Shown here piece after piece: positions 1 through 6,395 of a DNA stretch of 8,488 nt. The position numbers were made by a program, and so were the translations under genes. A model generated the notes under the pieces. The model had not been told where the DNA came from and searched no databases. It saw only the letters and a program-made list of their open reading frames with translations. The first letter of the stretch is position 1. Every line of letters begins with the position of its first letter. Source of the DNA: CAZEYT01 sp964516295 (lineage in GTDB: Bacteria; Verrucomicrobiota; Verrucomicrobiia; Chthoniobacterales; Terrimicrobiaceae); contig CAZEYT010000102.1 of the NCBI GenBank assembly GCA_964516295.1, positions 1-8,488 on the forward strand, read 5' to 3'.

Positions 1-951
1 CGGTGGGGCGGGCCGGTTCAGATAAAGAAATTCCGTCCGGTAAAGCCCGATTCCCTCGGCACCACTCTCGGTGACGGTTTCCAACTCCTCAGGCAGATCC
101 ACATTGGCCGAAAGAACAATATGCCGTCCGTCGAGCGTGATCGAACTCGTCTCGCGGATCAGCTCGAGACGCTCGGTAACCTCGTCTTTTTGCGACTCCA
201 AACGCCCGTATTCCTCGCGTGTCTCGGGAGCCGGATTCAGGATGACGAGCCCGTTGTAGCCGTCGAGAAGGATTTCATCACCCGTCGTGAGGGTCTGACA
301 AATCCCGTGGAGGCCGACGATAGCCGGGATGTCCAGCGAGCGGGCCATGATGGCCGTGTGCGAGGTTTTGCTTCCGGTTTCAGTGGCAAAGCCCAAGACG
401 AGCTCGCGATTGAGCATCGCCGTGTCCGATGGCGTCAGATTGTGCGCGACGATAATGTGCGGTTGGTCATTCCCCGCCTGGCTTCGCTGGGATTTCCCGA
501 GAAGGTGGCGAATGACCCGGCGGGTCACATCTTCGATATCCACCACGCGCTCGCGAAGATAGGGATCATCGATCTGCCCGAGCGTGCGGCAGTATTTTTC
601 GGCGACTTGGTGGAAAATATATTCCACGTTGTATCGGTCGCGATCCAGACTGCGGAGGACTTCGTCGATCAGGGTGCGATCTTCGACCACGAGAAGGTGA
701 GCGTCGAAAATGCTCGCGTCGTTGGAGCCGATCGCGTTCGCGATGCGTTGTTGGATTTCGAGAAGTTCGGCGCGGGTTGCGATGAGTGCCGACTCAAAGC
801 GTGCAATCTCCTCCGGGAGCTCATGATACGAGATCTTGCGAAGCGCGATTTCCTCGTCTTCTTCCCATTGAACGATGACCGTTCCACGGGCAATCCCCGG
901 GGCAACCGGGATGCCTTGGAATCGCTGTTCGGTCGGGATCGAGGGCTCCAT
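1..951 (-). CDS. ptsI: PTS enzyme I (PEP-protein phosphotransferase), 3' end beyond the window
   Basis: Enzyme I takes phosphate from phosphoenolpyruvate and passes it to a histidine of HPr, the first step of the cytoplasmic phosphotransferase relay. The visible 317 codons begin at the ATG at 951. The N-terminal segment FQGIPVAPGIARG (residues 11-23) is typical of enzyme I starts. The HPr-binding helical part covers roughly residues 30-145 and includes IFDAHLLVVED (81-91). The phosphohistidine loop ETGSKTSHTAIMAR (191-204) places the active-site histidine at H198. The linker leads into the PEP-binding barrel, where GLYRTEFLY (302-310) supplies the conserved phosphate-binding R305. The rest of the C-terminal domain lies outside the window. 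There is no N-terminal GAF domain, so this is the sugar-type enzyme I rather than the nitrogen-type PtsP. No clear Shine-Dalgarno precedes the ATG. No ptsH lies immediately upstream, because the neighbour is the divergent rfbB. Confidence 0.95.
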   Translation of the reverse strand, partial: MEPSIPTEQRFQGIPVAPGIARGTVIVQWEEDEEIALRKISYHELPEEIARFESALIATRAELLEIQQRIANAIGSNDASIFDAHLLVVEDRTLIDEVLRSLDRDRYNVEYIFHQVAEKYCRTLGQIDDPYLRERVVDIEDVTRRVIRHLLGKSQRSQAGNDQPHIIVAHNLTPSDTAMLNRELVLGFATETGSKTSHTAIMARSLDIPAIVGLHGICQTLTTGDEILLDGYNGLVILNPAPETREEYGRLESQKDEVTERLELIRETSSITLDGRHIVLSANVDLPEELETVTESGAEGIGLYRTEFLYLNRPAPP

Positions 952-1075
952 CGCGCTTGATAAGTAACAGATCGATTCCCGCGAGTAAATAGCCGTGGCG
1001 CGACGAGCAGGGTGCGGGGATGTCTTGCCGCCGCCGCATTTTTTTTGGAGTCTCTTTGTCCAACATTTGCCATCC
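952..1075. other. Divergent ptsI/rfbB intergenic region
   Basis: These 124 bp separate two divergent starts and so should hold the promoters of both ptsI and rfbB. I found no convincing -35/-10 pair on either strand. The only obvious structure is a GC hairpin with a T run near the rfbB side, listed separately. A GGAG at 1047-1050 lies 25 nt before the rfbB ATG, too far to act as a normal ribosome binding site. Confidence 0.6.
1013..1046 (+). promoter_or_regulatory. Terminator-like hairpin plus T8 in the rfbB leader
   Basis: TGCGG at 1013-1017 pairs with CCGCA at 1034-1038, giving a 5-bp GC-rich stem with a 16-nt loop. Eight consecutive T follow at 1039-1046. This resembles a weak intrinsic terminator in the plus direction, but no plus-strand gene lies upstream. 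If real, it could act as an attenuator in the rfbB leader. The stem is short, so chance is quite possible. Confidence 0.25.
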
Positions 1076-2149
1076 ATGTCTCTCCTCGTCACCGGCGGTG
1101 CCGGCTTTATCGGCTCCAATTTCGTCCACCATCGGCTTGCTTCGCATCCTTCCGGGCGGGTCGTGGTGCTCGATGCGCTGACCTATGCCGGAAACCGGGC
1201 GAATTTGCCGGAGTCGCATCCGGCGATGGAGTTTGTTCACGGCAACATTTGCGACGCGGGGTTGTTGGATGGGATCTTTGAAAAATTCCAAGTCCGCCAG
1301 GTGGTACATTTCGCGGCGGAGAGCCATGTGGATCGCTCGATCACCGGCCCGGAGGCCTTCATTGAGAACAATGTCGTGGGCACGCATCGACTGTTGGAAG
1401 CCGCGCGCCGGGCTTGGAAAGACCCGCGCGATGTGCGGTTTCATCACGTTTCGACCGATGAGGTCTATGGGTCGCTTGGGCCGGATGATCCGGCCTTTTC
1501 CGAGACGACGCCCTACGCGCCGAACTCCCCCTATTCCGCGAGCAAAGCGGGCAGCGATCACTTGGTCCGGGCCTATTTCCACACCTACGGTCTTCCGGTC
1601 ACCACTAGCAACTGCTCCAACAATTACGGCCCCTTCCACTTCCCGGAGAAACTCATCCCTCTGATCTTGGTAAACATCCTGCATGGGCGTCCGTTGCCGG
1701 TCTATGGCGATGGACTCAATGTGCGGGACTGGCTCTATGTCGAGGACCACTGCCGCGGTATTGAGTTGGTTTTGGAAAAGGGACGCCTCGGCGAGGTTTA
1801 CAATATTGGTGGGAACAATGAGCGAACAAACATCGACATCGTTCACACCCTTTGCGATTTCGTCGCGGCGGAGTTTGCAAACGATCCGACTTTGAGCGCC
1901 CGCTTTCCAGACTGCCCGTCGGATCCGCGGTCGCTCATCACATTTGTCAAAGACCGCCCGGGCCACGACCGGCGCTATGCGATCAATGCCACGAAAGCCC
2001 GCGAAGAGCTCGGCTACACGCCTCAAGAGACGCTCGAAACGGGACTTAAAAAGACGGTCCGATGGTATCTCGACCACGAGCCTTGGTGGCGCGCGGTCAT
2101 GGATGGCAGCTACCGCGACTGGATTTCGACCAACTACGAAAAACGCTAA
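1076..2149 (+). CDS. rfbB: dTDP-glucose 4,6-dehydratase
   Basis: RfbB (RmlB) is a cytoplasmic NAD-dependent enzyme that turns dTDP-glucose into dTDP-4-keto-6-deoxyglucose, the committed step toward dTDP-L-rhamnose and other 6-deoxyhexoses. The 357-residue protein matches the usual family length of about 350-360. It is an extended short-chain dehydrogenase. The NAD-binding Rossmann motif TGGAGFIGSN is at residues 6-15. The dehydratase triad region STDEVYGS (126-133) gives T127, D128 and E129. Y153 and K157 form the YxxxK pair in SPYSASKAGSDH. The substrate-side motifs NCSNNYGPFHFPEKLIP (179-195) and RDWLYVEDHC (217-226) are also present. The ATG at 1076 is chosen because the Rossmann strand starts at residue 2; the reading frame is open upstream to a GTG at 995, but that extension has no family resemblance. 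No rfbA, rfbC or rfbD is adjacent, so the gene appears monocistronic here. Confidence 0.97.
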   Translation: MSLLVTGGAGFIGSNFVHHRLASHPSGRVVVLDALTYAGNRANLPESHPAMEFVHGNICDAGLLDGIFEKFQVRQVVHFAAESHVDRSITGPEAFIENNVVGTHRLLEAARRAWKDPRDVRFHHVSTDEVYGSLGPDDPAFSETTPYAPNSPYSASKAGSDHLVRAYFHTYGLPVTTSNCSNNYGPFHFPEKLIPLILVNILHGRPLPVYGDGLNVRDWLYVEDHCRGIELVLEKGRLGEVYNIGGNNERTNIDIVHTLCDFVAAEFANDPTLSARFPDCPSDPRSLITFVKDRPGHDRRYAINATKAREELGYTPQETLETGLKKTVRWYLDHEPWWRAVMDGSYRDWISTNYEKR

Positions 2150-2153
2150 GCGT
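2139..2153 (-). terminator. Compact inverted repeat over the rfbB and glf stop codons
   Basis: ACGCT at 2143-2147 and AGCGT at 2149-2153 form a perfect inverted repeat that includes both stop codons. Read on the minus strand, it is followed by five T (2139-2143, sharing the last base of the stem). This could be a minimal terminator for glf transcripts. The stem is only 4 bp once a 3-nt loop is allowed, so stability is doubtful. Confidence 0.2.
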
Positions 2154-3301
2154 CAGCCAAGACGCTCGAACTCGGCGAGCGCCATGCCCACGACTTGGTC
2201 CATATTGTAGTAGCGATACGTGGCGAGGCGGCCGATGAACGACACATTTTTTTCCGCATCGGCCCGCTCTTTGTATTTGCGATAAAGCGCCGAAGCGTCG
2301 GCGGCTGGGATCGGATAGTAGGCTTCTTTTCCGGGTCCGTAATCCTCGGGATATTCGCGGACGATGGTCGTGTTTTCGCAAAGCTGACCGGTGGCGTGCT
2401 TCACCTCGACGATGCGGGTAAAATCTTCCTCGTTCGGATAATTCACCTGCATCGCCGGCTGCCAGAAACCGCGGCGTCCGGAGACCCTCTCCCGCCCGAC
2501 CAATTCCCCCGGCGTAAACGACTGCGCTTCGAAGCGCAGCGAGCGATAGGGGAGCGAGCCGAAGCAATTGTCGAAATACTCATCCACCGGCCCCGTATAA
2601 ACTATGTGCCCGAAACGCACATGCGGGAGCACTTCGCGATAATCGGTCTTCAACAAAACACGCACCTTGTCGCCACAGGCCTGGAGCAGGCGCTCGAACA
2701 GACGCGTATAACCGGCCCGCGGCAGCGCCTGAAACTCCTCGCGCAGGTAGCGGTCGTCGCGGTTCGTCCGGATCGGAATCCGCCCGCAAACGCTGCTGTC
2801 GAGCTCCTTCGGATGCCTCCGCCATTGCTTGAGCGTGTAGCCTTTGAAAAACATCTCATAGAGCTCCCAGCCGACCTGCGACACGATGACTTCCTCGGAG
2901 TTGGCCGGCTCGGCAATGGGCACGCGATGCGCTTCAAGCCACGCCTCCATTTCCTCTGTGGTGGACGCGCGGCCGAGGAACTGCTCGAAGGTATTCAGGT
3001 TGATCGGAAAATTCCAATAGCGCCCGCCCGTGAATGAAAGGATGCGGTAATCCACCGGATGCCACTCGGTGAACCTCGAAAGATAATCCCGGATTTTTGG
3101 CGAGTTGGTCCGGAAATAGTGCGGCCCATAGGTGTGGATGAGCACACCGTGATCGTCATAACGATCATAGGCATTTCCTCCGATATGGGCGCGCTTTTCG
3201 ACGACAAGAGATGTCTTCCCGCGCTCGGTCGCAAGCCGCTCGGCCATTGTCAATCCCGCGAAGCCCGACCCGACGATCAGATAATCGAATTCCCACGCCA
3301 T
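2153..3301 (-). CDS. glf: UDP-galactopyranose mutase
   Basis: Glf is a flavoenzyme that interconverts UDP-galactopyranose and UDP-galactofuranose, the precursor of galactofuranose in surface glycans. The 382-residue protein fits the family length. The FAD-binding motif IVGSGFAG is at residues 9-16, with E35 as the likely ribose-binding acid and HIGGNAYD at 39-46. The substrate and flavin pocket is recognisable: KGYTLKQW ends at W160, RIPIR holds R174 and R178, Y185 follows, FTRIVEVKH holds R296, and GRLATYRYYNMDQV (357-370) closes the FAD site. Two positions differ from the E. coli and Klebsiella sequences as I recall them: the usual HIFHT reads HYFRT at 61-65, and the usual YYDM reads YYNM at 364-367. 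I prefer the ATG at 3301 because the Rossmann strand begins a few residues later. A TTG at 3340 would add 13 residues; it sits 3 nt after the upstream ATPase stop and has GGGA at a workable distance. The 42-bp gap suggests co-transcription with the ATPase gene. Confidence 0.95.
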   Translation of the reverse strand: MAWEFDYLIVGSGFAGLTMAERLATERGKTSLVVEKRAHIGGNAYDRYDDHGVLIHTYGPHYFRTNSPKIRDYLSRFTEWHPVDYRILSFTGGRYWNFPINLNTFEQFLGRASTTEEMEAWLEAHRVPIAEPANSEEVIVSQVGWELYEMFFKGYTLKQWRRHPKELDSSVCGRIPIRTNRDDRYLREEFQALPRAGYTRLFERLLQACGDKVRVLLKTDYREVLPHVRFGHIVYTGPVDEYFDNCFGSLPYRSLRFEAQSFTPGELVGRERVSGRRGFWQPAMQVNYPNEEDFTRIVEVKHATGQLCENTTIVREYPEDYGPGKEAYYPIPAADASALYRKYKERADAEKNVSFIGRLATYRYYNMDQVVGMALAEFERLG

Positions 3302-3343
3302 TATTTGGAGAAGAGATCCCGGGAATGCCTCGCATGGCAAGGC

Positions 3344-5725
3344 TTATCCCGCTTTGGTGCCCAAGCCGGGCGGTTTGTAGAAAAGCAAACGCAGGCCGTT
3401 CAGACAGACCAACACCGTGCTTCCCTCGTGGCCGACCACGCCCATCGGCAGGGGGAGGTTGATACCAAAAGCGGCGATGAGCAGAACGACGATGACCGAG
3501 GATGCAAAGATGAGATTCTGCCAGAGAACCCTTTTTGCATGGCGCGCCGTTTGGAGGAGGATCGGGATGTTTTCCAGTTTGTCGCCCATCAGAACGACAT
3601 CGGCCGTTTCCATCGCGACGTCGGTTCCGGCGGCCCCCATCGCTACGCCGATGGTGGCAGTGGCAAGGGCGGGAGCGTCATTCACTCCGTCTCCGACCAT
3701 CATGACGCGTCCGCTGGCCTTGAGTTCGCGAATGGCCGCGACTTTGCCCTCGGGCAAAAGCTCGGCCCGGACTTCATCCACACCGGCCTCGGCGGCAATG
3801 GCTTCCGCCACCGCCCGCTGGTCGCCGGTGAGCATAACGACTTTCTTCACGCCCAGCTTTCGAAGGTTGGCGGCAATGCTGCGGGCTTCCGGCCGGAGCG
3901 TATCGGCCAGAGCCAGCACGCCGGCCGCCTTCAGTTGGCCGCCGTCTTCAAACCCCGCCCAGACACACGTTTTCCCACTTCGGGCCAACGGCTCTGCCTC
4001 GCGGAGAAGAGATTCCATCCCACTCGCAGAACGCTCTCGGAAGAACCGTTCGCTGCCGACGACCAGGCGGCGCCCATCGACGGTCGCCGTCGCTCCCTGA
4101 CCGGCGGTGGACTGAAAATCCGTTACGCCGGGGAGATTTAATCCGAGGTTGGCGGCGGAGCGAACGATGGCGGCCCCGAGGGGATGTTCGGACTTGGATT
4201 CCAGCGCCGCGACGCGGGCGAGGAGATCCCCGGCGCTTGCGGGAAGGGCCTTGCTGGCATCATGAACCCCCCGGGGATCGACCACGGCGGTCACAGACGG
4301 CTTGCCGAGCGTGAGGGTGCCGGTTTTGTCGAAGGCAACGATTTCGATCTGTGAGGTCGATTCCAAATGGGAGCCCCCCTTGATAAGAATACCGCGCCGC
4401 GCCGCGCCGCCAATGGCCGAGAGAACCGTCGCCGGCGTGCTGATGACGAGCGCACAGGGGGAGGCGACCACCATCACGGTCATGGCCCGATAAAACGCCA
4501 CATCGAACGCCTCGCCCCAAAGAAGCCACGGCACCAGCAGAACAAGCACTGTGAATACAATAACCCCGGTGGCGTAATACTGCTCGGCCTCCTCGAGAAA
4601 CCGCTGGGTGTGGGACTTCTCCGCCTGCGCCTCCTCGACCAGCTTCACCATTTTCGCGAGGGCGGAATCTTCCGAACGCTTCGTCACCCGCAGTTCCATG
4701 GCTCCGCTTTGATTCAGCGTGCCTGCGAAAAGCGACTGGCCCGGGGCTTTGGAAACCGGCATCGATTCGCCCGTGAGGCTGGATTCGTCGACGTGGCTGG
4801 TGCCCTCACTCACAATACCGTCCACCGGAATATGCTCTCCGGGCCGCACGATCACGATGTCGCCAACCGCGAGTTCCTCCACGCGGACGAGGTCGGTCGT
4901 CGCGCCCCGTCGAACCAGGGCACGGTCCGGCCGCAACTGCAACAGCGAGTGGATCGCTTTTTGCGTGCGCGCCAGCGCGTAGCTTTGGAGAACGTTCGAA
5001 AAGGAAAACAAAAAGAGCAGCAGCGCGCCCTCGAATGGCTGGCCGACGATCCCGGCCCCGATGGCGGCAAGCACCATCAGCACATCCACATCGAGCACTT
5101 TCTCACGTAACGAAGCGATGGCCGAGCGAACGCCCTGTTGTCCGCAGAAAAAGTAGGCCCCGGAATAGCCGATCCACGAGAAAACGGAGGTTTTTCCCGT
5201 GGTGTGCTCGAGGATCAGCGACGCGATTAAAAAGAAAAACCCGAGGGCACAGGAGGCCTCTTCATTGAGTTCGCCGCGGCGCAGGCGTGTCCAAAGCGAC
5301 GTTTCCGCCTCATCAAAGCGGGGTGGCTCATAAGGGCGAACCGTCGCACCGGCGGCACGAACACCGTGCAAAACCGTCGTTTCGTCGGTTTTTCGCTCGT
5401 CAAACGTCAGACAGACAATCCGGCCCAGATACGTGGCGGTTGCCTTTTGAACGCCGGGAATCTGACGGATCCGACGCTCCAACCGAATCGCACAGGCCTC
5501 GCAGGCCGCTCCATCGAGGCGCATCGTTCGCTTTTGCAGCGCCAGGGGAGGCGCATGGTCTTCCGCGATTTTTCGGACGTCCTCCGGCGACAGTCGCGCG
5601 GGATCGTAGGTGATTTCGAAAGCCGCCCGACCGGGAACCGGTTCCACTCCCACAACGCCTTCATGATCTGCGAGGGATTCCGTTGCTTCCTGGAGTTCGC
5701 GCTTCGTCGACGGCGGGGTATTCAT
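3344..5725 (-). CDS. P1B-type heavy-metal-transporting ATPase with P1B-4-like metal-site motifs
   Basis: This 793-residue inner-membrane pump should use ATP to export a divalent transition metal. The N-terminus holds two heavy-metal-associated folds: residues about 7-56 lack metal ligands and look degenerate, while residues about 64-133 carry C75 and C78 in GAACEACA. About eight membrane helices follow, near 158-173, 180-196, 211-228, 230-247, 384-403, 410-432, 735-756 and 758-783. The catalytic set is complete: TGES (318-321), phosphorylated D466 in DKTGT, nucleotide-binding SEHPLG (512-517), MLTGD (631-635) and GDGVNDAP (678-685). The membrane metal motif is SPC (422-424) rather than CPC. 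The last helix has HEGST (766-770) followed by CLNGLRLL. SPC plus HEGxT is the signature known for the P1B-4 subgroup (cobalt, zinc, cadmium or ferrous iron), although that subgroup usually lacks an N-terminal metal-binding domain and has six helices. The substrate is uncertain. An in-frame TAA six codons upstream and a Shine-Dalgarno-like AGGGA fix the start. Confidence 0.93.
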   Translation of the reverse strand: MNTPPSTKRELQEATESLADHEGVVGVEPVPGRAAFEITYDPARLSPEDVRKIAEDHAPPLALQKRTMRLDGAACEACAIRLERRIRQIPGVQKATATYLGRIVCLTFDERKTDETTVLHGVRAAGATVRPYEPPRFDEAETSLWTRLRRGELNEEASCALGFFFLIASLILEHTTGKTSVFSWIGYSGAYFFCGQQGVRSAIASLREKVLDVDVLMVLAAIGAGIVGQPFEGALLLFLFSFSNVLQSYALARTQKAIHSLLQLRPDRALVRRGATTDLVRVEELAVGDIVIVRPGEHIPVDGIVSEGTSHVDESSLTGESMPVSKAPGQSLFAGTLNQSGAMELRVTKRSEDSALAKMVKLVEEAQAEKSHTQRFLEEAEQYYATGVIVFTVLVLLVPWLLWGEAFDVAFYRAMTVMVVASPCALVISTPATVLSAIGGAARRGILIKGGSHLESTSQIEIVAFDKTGTLTLGKPSVTAVVDPRGVHDASKALPASAGDLLARVAALESKSEHPLGAAIVRSAANLGLNLPGVTDFQSTAGQGATATVDGRRLVVGSERFFRERSASGMESLLREAEPLARSGKTCVWAGFEDGGQLKAAGVLALADTLRPEARSIAANLRKLGVKKVVMLTGDQRAVAEAIAAEAGVDEVRAELLPEGKVAAIRELKASGRVMMVGDGVNDAPALATATIGVAMGAAGTDVAMETADVVLMGDKLENIPILLQTARHAKRVLWQNLIFASSVIVVLLIAAFGINLPLPMGVVGHEGSTVLVCLNGLRLLFYKPPGLGTKAG

Positions 5726-5730
5726 TGATA

Positions 5731-5735
5731 TCCCT
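5731..5735 (-). promoter_or_regulatory. Ribosome binding site of the metal ATPase gene
   Basis: AGGGA on the minus strand lies 5 nt from the ATG at 5725. It is the best Shine-Dalgarno-like sequence in the window and supports this start. An in-frame TAA stop just upstream rules out an earlier ATG. Confidence 0.6.
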
Positions 5736-5775
5736 GCATCTTAGTGCCAAGATTCGGGCCGGGAAGAACGGAATC

Positions 5776-5797
5776 GCTCCGAGATGTGTCCCGGAGC
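5776..5797. repeat. Second inverted repeat (GCTCCG/CGGAGC)
   Basis: GCTCCG at 5776-5781 and CGGAGC at 5792-5797 form a 6-bp inverted repeat with a 10-nt loop. It sits right after the terminator T run on the minus strand and reuses the GCTCCGG core of the terminator arms. It lies in the leader region of the ATPase gene, so it might be a backup hairpin, an alternative pairing partner or an operator. The function is unknown. Confidence 0.4.
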
Positions 5798-5837
5798 AAA
5801 AGAAAACGCTCCGGAGCCTCGCGGTCGCCGGAGCGTT
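5798..5837 (-). terminator. Intrinsic terminator of the RRM gene
   Basis: On the minus strand AACGCTCCGG (5837-5828) pairs perfectly with CCGGAGCGTT (5814-5805) around a 13-nt loop. TTTTCTTTT follows at 5806-5798. The hairpin begins 20 nt after the RRM stop codon. A strong 10-bp GC-rich stem followed by a T-rich tract is a textbook rho-independent terminator, and it separates the RRM transcript from the downstream ATPase gene, which would then need its own promoter. Confidence 0.85.
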
Positions 5838-5857
5838 CCTTTAAGAGATGCGAAGGC

Positions 5858-6157
5858 TTAGTAGCGATTCGACGGACGACGATCGCGATTTCCGCCGCCA
5901 CCGTTCATTTCCCGGGGTTTGGCTTCATTGACGGTGAGGTTGCGGCCGTGAAGGGCCGTGCCGTTGAGGCTGTCGGCCGCGGCGCGGGCGCCTTCGGCGT
6001 CCGACATCGTGACAAATCCGAATCCGCGTGAGCGGCCGGTGGTCTTGTCGCTGATGAGTTCGGTGCGGCTGACGGTTCCCGATTTAGCGAAGAGATCGGC
6101 AAGGTCGGATTCCGTGGTGTCGAAGGAAAGATTCCCGACGTAGAGTTTGGTTGACAT
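5858..6157 (-). CDS. Single-RRM RNA-binding protein
   Basis: This 99-residue protein is one RNA-recognition motif with a short flexible tail. RNP2 is LYVGNL at residues 5-10 and RNP1 is RGFGFVTM at 44-51; their aromatic residues (Y6, F46, F48) are the standard RNA-stacking positions. The residues between and after follow the RRM beta-alpha-beta pattern, ending with GRNLTVNEAKPR (71-82). The tail at 83-99 is rich in Gly, Arg and Asn, as in cyanobacterial Rbp and other bacterial glycine-rich RNA-binding proteins, some of which are cold-induced. That role is known for relatives and only inferred here. The ATG at 6157 is chosen because the RRM starts at residue 4; the frame is open back to 6310, but that stretch shows no domain. 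The Shine-Dalgarno is weak at best. A strong terminator follows, so the gene is probably monocistronic. Confidence 0.95.
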   Translation of the reverse strand: MSTKLYVGNLSFDTTESDLADLFAKSGTVSRTELISDKTTGRSRGFGFVTMSDAEGARAAADSLNGTALHGRNLTVNEAKPREMNGGGGNRDRRPSNRY

Positions 6158-6395
6158 AGTTGAAGTTAAGGCTCTCTCGAGCGGCTGTTTCCGACGGTCG
6201 GATTTCAAATTGCCACTGAGCTGCGGCTTTCGCCGAAAAGAACCAACTAGCAACTTACCATGCCCCGTTTGGGCCTTGGAGTGAACCGTAGGGCTGTTCT
6301 TCGGGAACACAAGGGATTATTTCGGAAATCGTCGATCGGTGGTCCGAGGCGGCGTGGTGGACATTCGAAAGCCGCGTTGCTAGCGTTTCGTCACG
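6158..6395. other. Divergent RRM/phosphohexomutase intergenic region with small hairpins
   Basis: These 238 bp separate two divergent genes and must hold both promoters; I cannot name a -35/-10 pair with confidence. Two structures lie in the presumed RRM leader. CGGC-GAAA-GCCG, read on the minus strand at 6235-6224, is a 4-bp stem capped by a GNRA-type tetraloop. CCGAC-G-GTCGG at 6191-6201 is a near-palindrome that could be an operator half-site pair. No convincing gene is seen here. Confidence 0.5.

Noticed and set aside
121..960. Long plus-strand open frame of 279 codons opposite ptsI
   Set aside because: It is antisense to the recognisable enzyme I gene and its translation shows no domain; it reflects codon bias in GC-rich DNA.
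995..1075. Upstream GTG start adding 27 residues to rfbB
   Set aside because: The extension contains the hairpin and T run, has no family similarity, and the Rossmann strand normally begins right after the start.
821..2077. 418-codon minus-strand open frame opposite rfbB
   Set aside because: It runs across the antisense of rfbB and into ptsI in another frame. Its length is striking, but the protein is Arg-rich and featureless, whereas rfbB is unmistakable.
2195..3037. 280-codon plus-strand open frame opposite glf
   Set aside because: It is the antisense shadow of glf with no family resemblance.
3317..3324. TCCCGGGA palindrome between the ATPase gene and glf
   Set aside because: An 8-bp palindrome in GC-rich DNA is expected by chance, and no T run or second copy supports a function.
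3059..4141. 360-codon plus-strand open frame spanning the glf/ATPase junction
   Set aside because: It overlaps two well-supported genes on the other strand and shows no motif.
4367..5110. 247-codon plus-strand open frame opposite the ATPase
   Set aside because: It is an antisense shadow; its His-rich composition comes from complementing common codons.
6158..6310. Upstream extension of the RRM gene to 6310
   Set aside because: The 51 extra residues show no domain and the RRM normally begins a few residues after the start.
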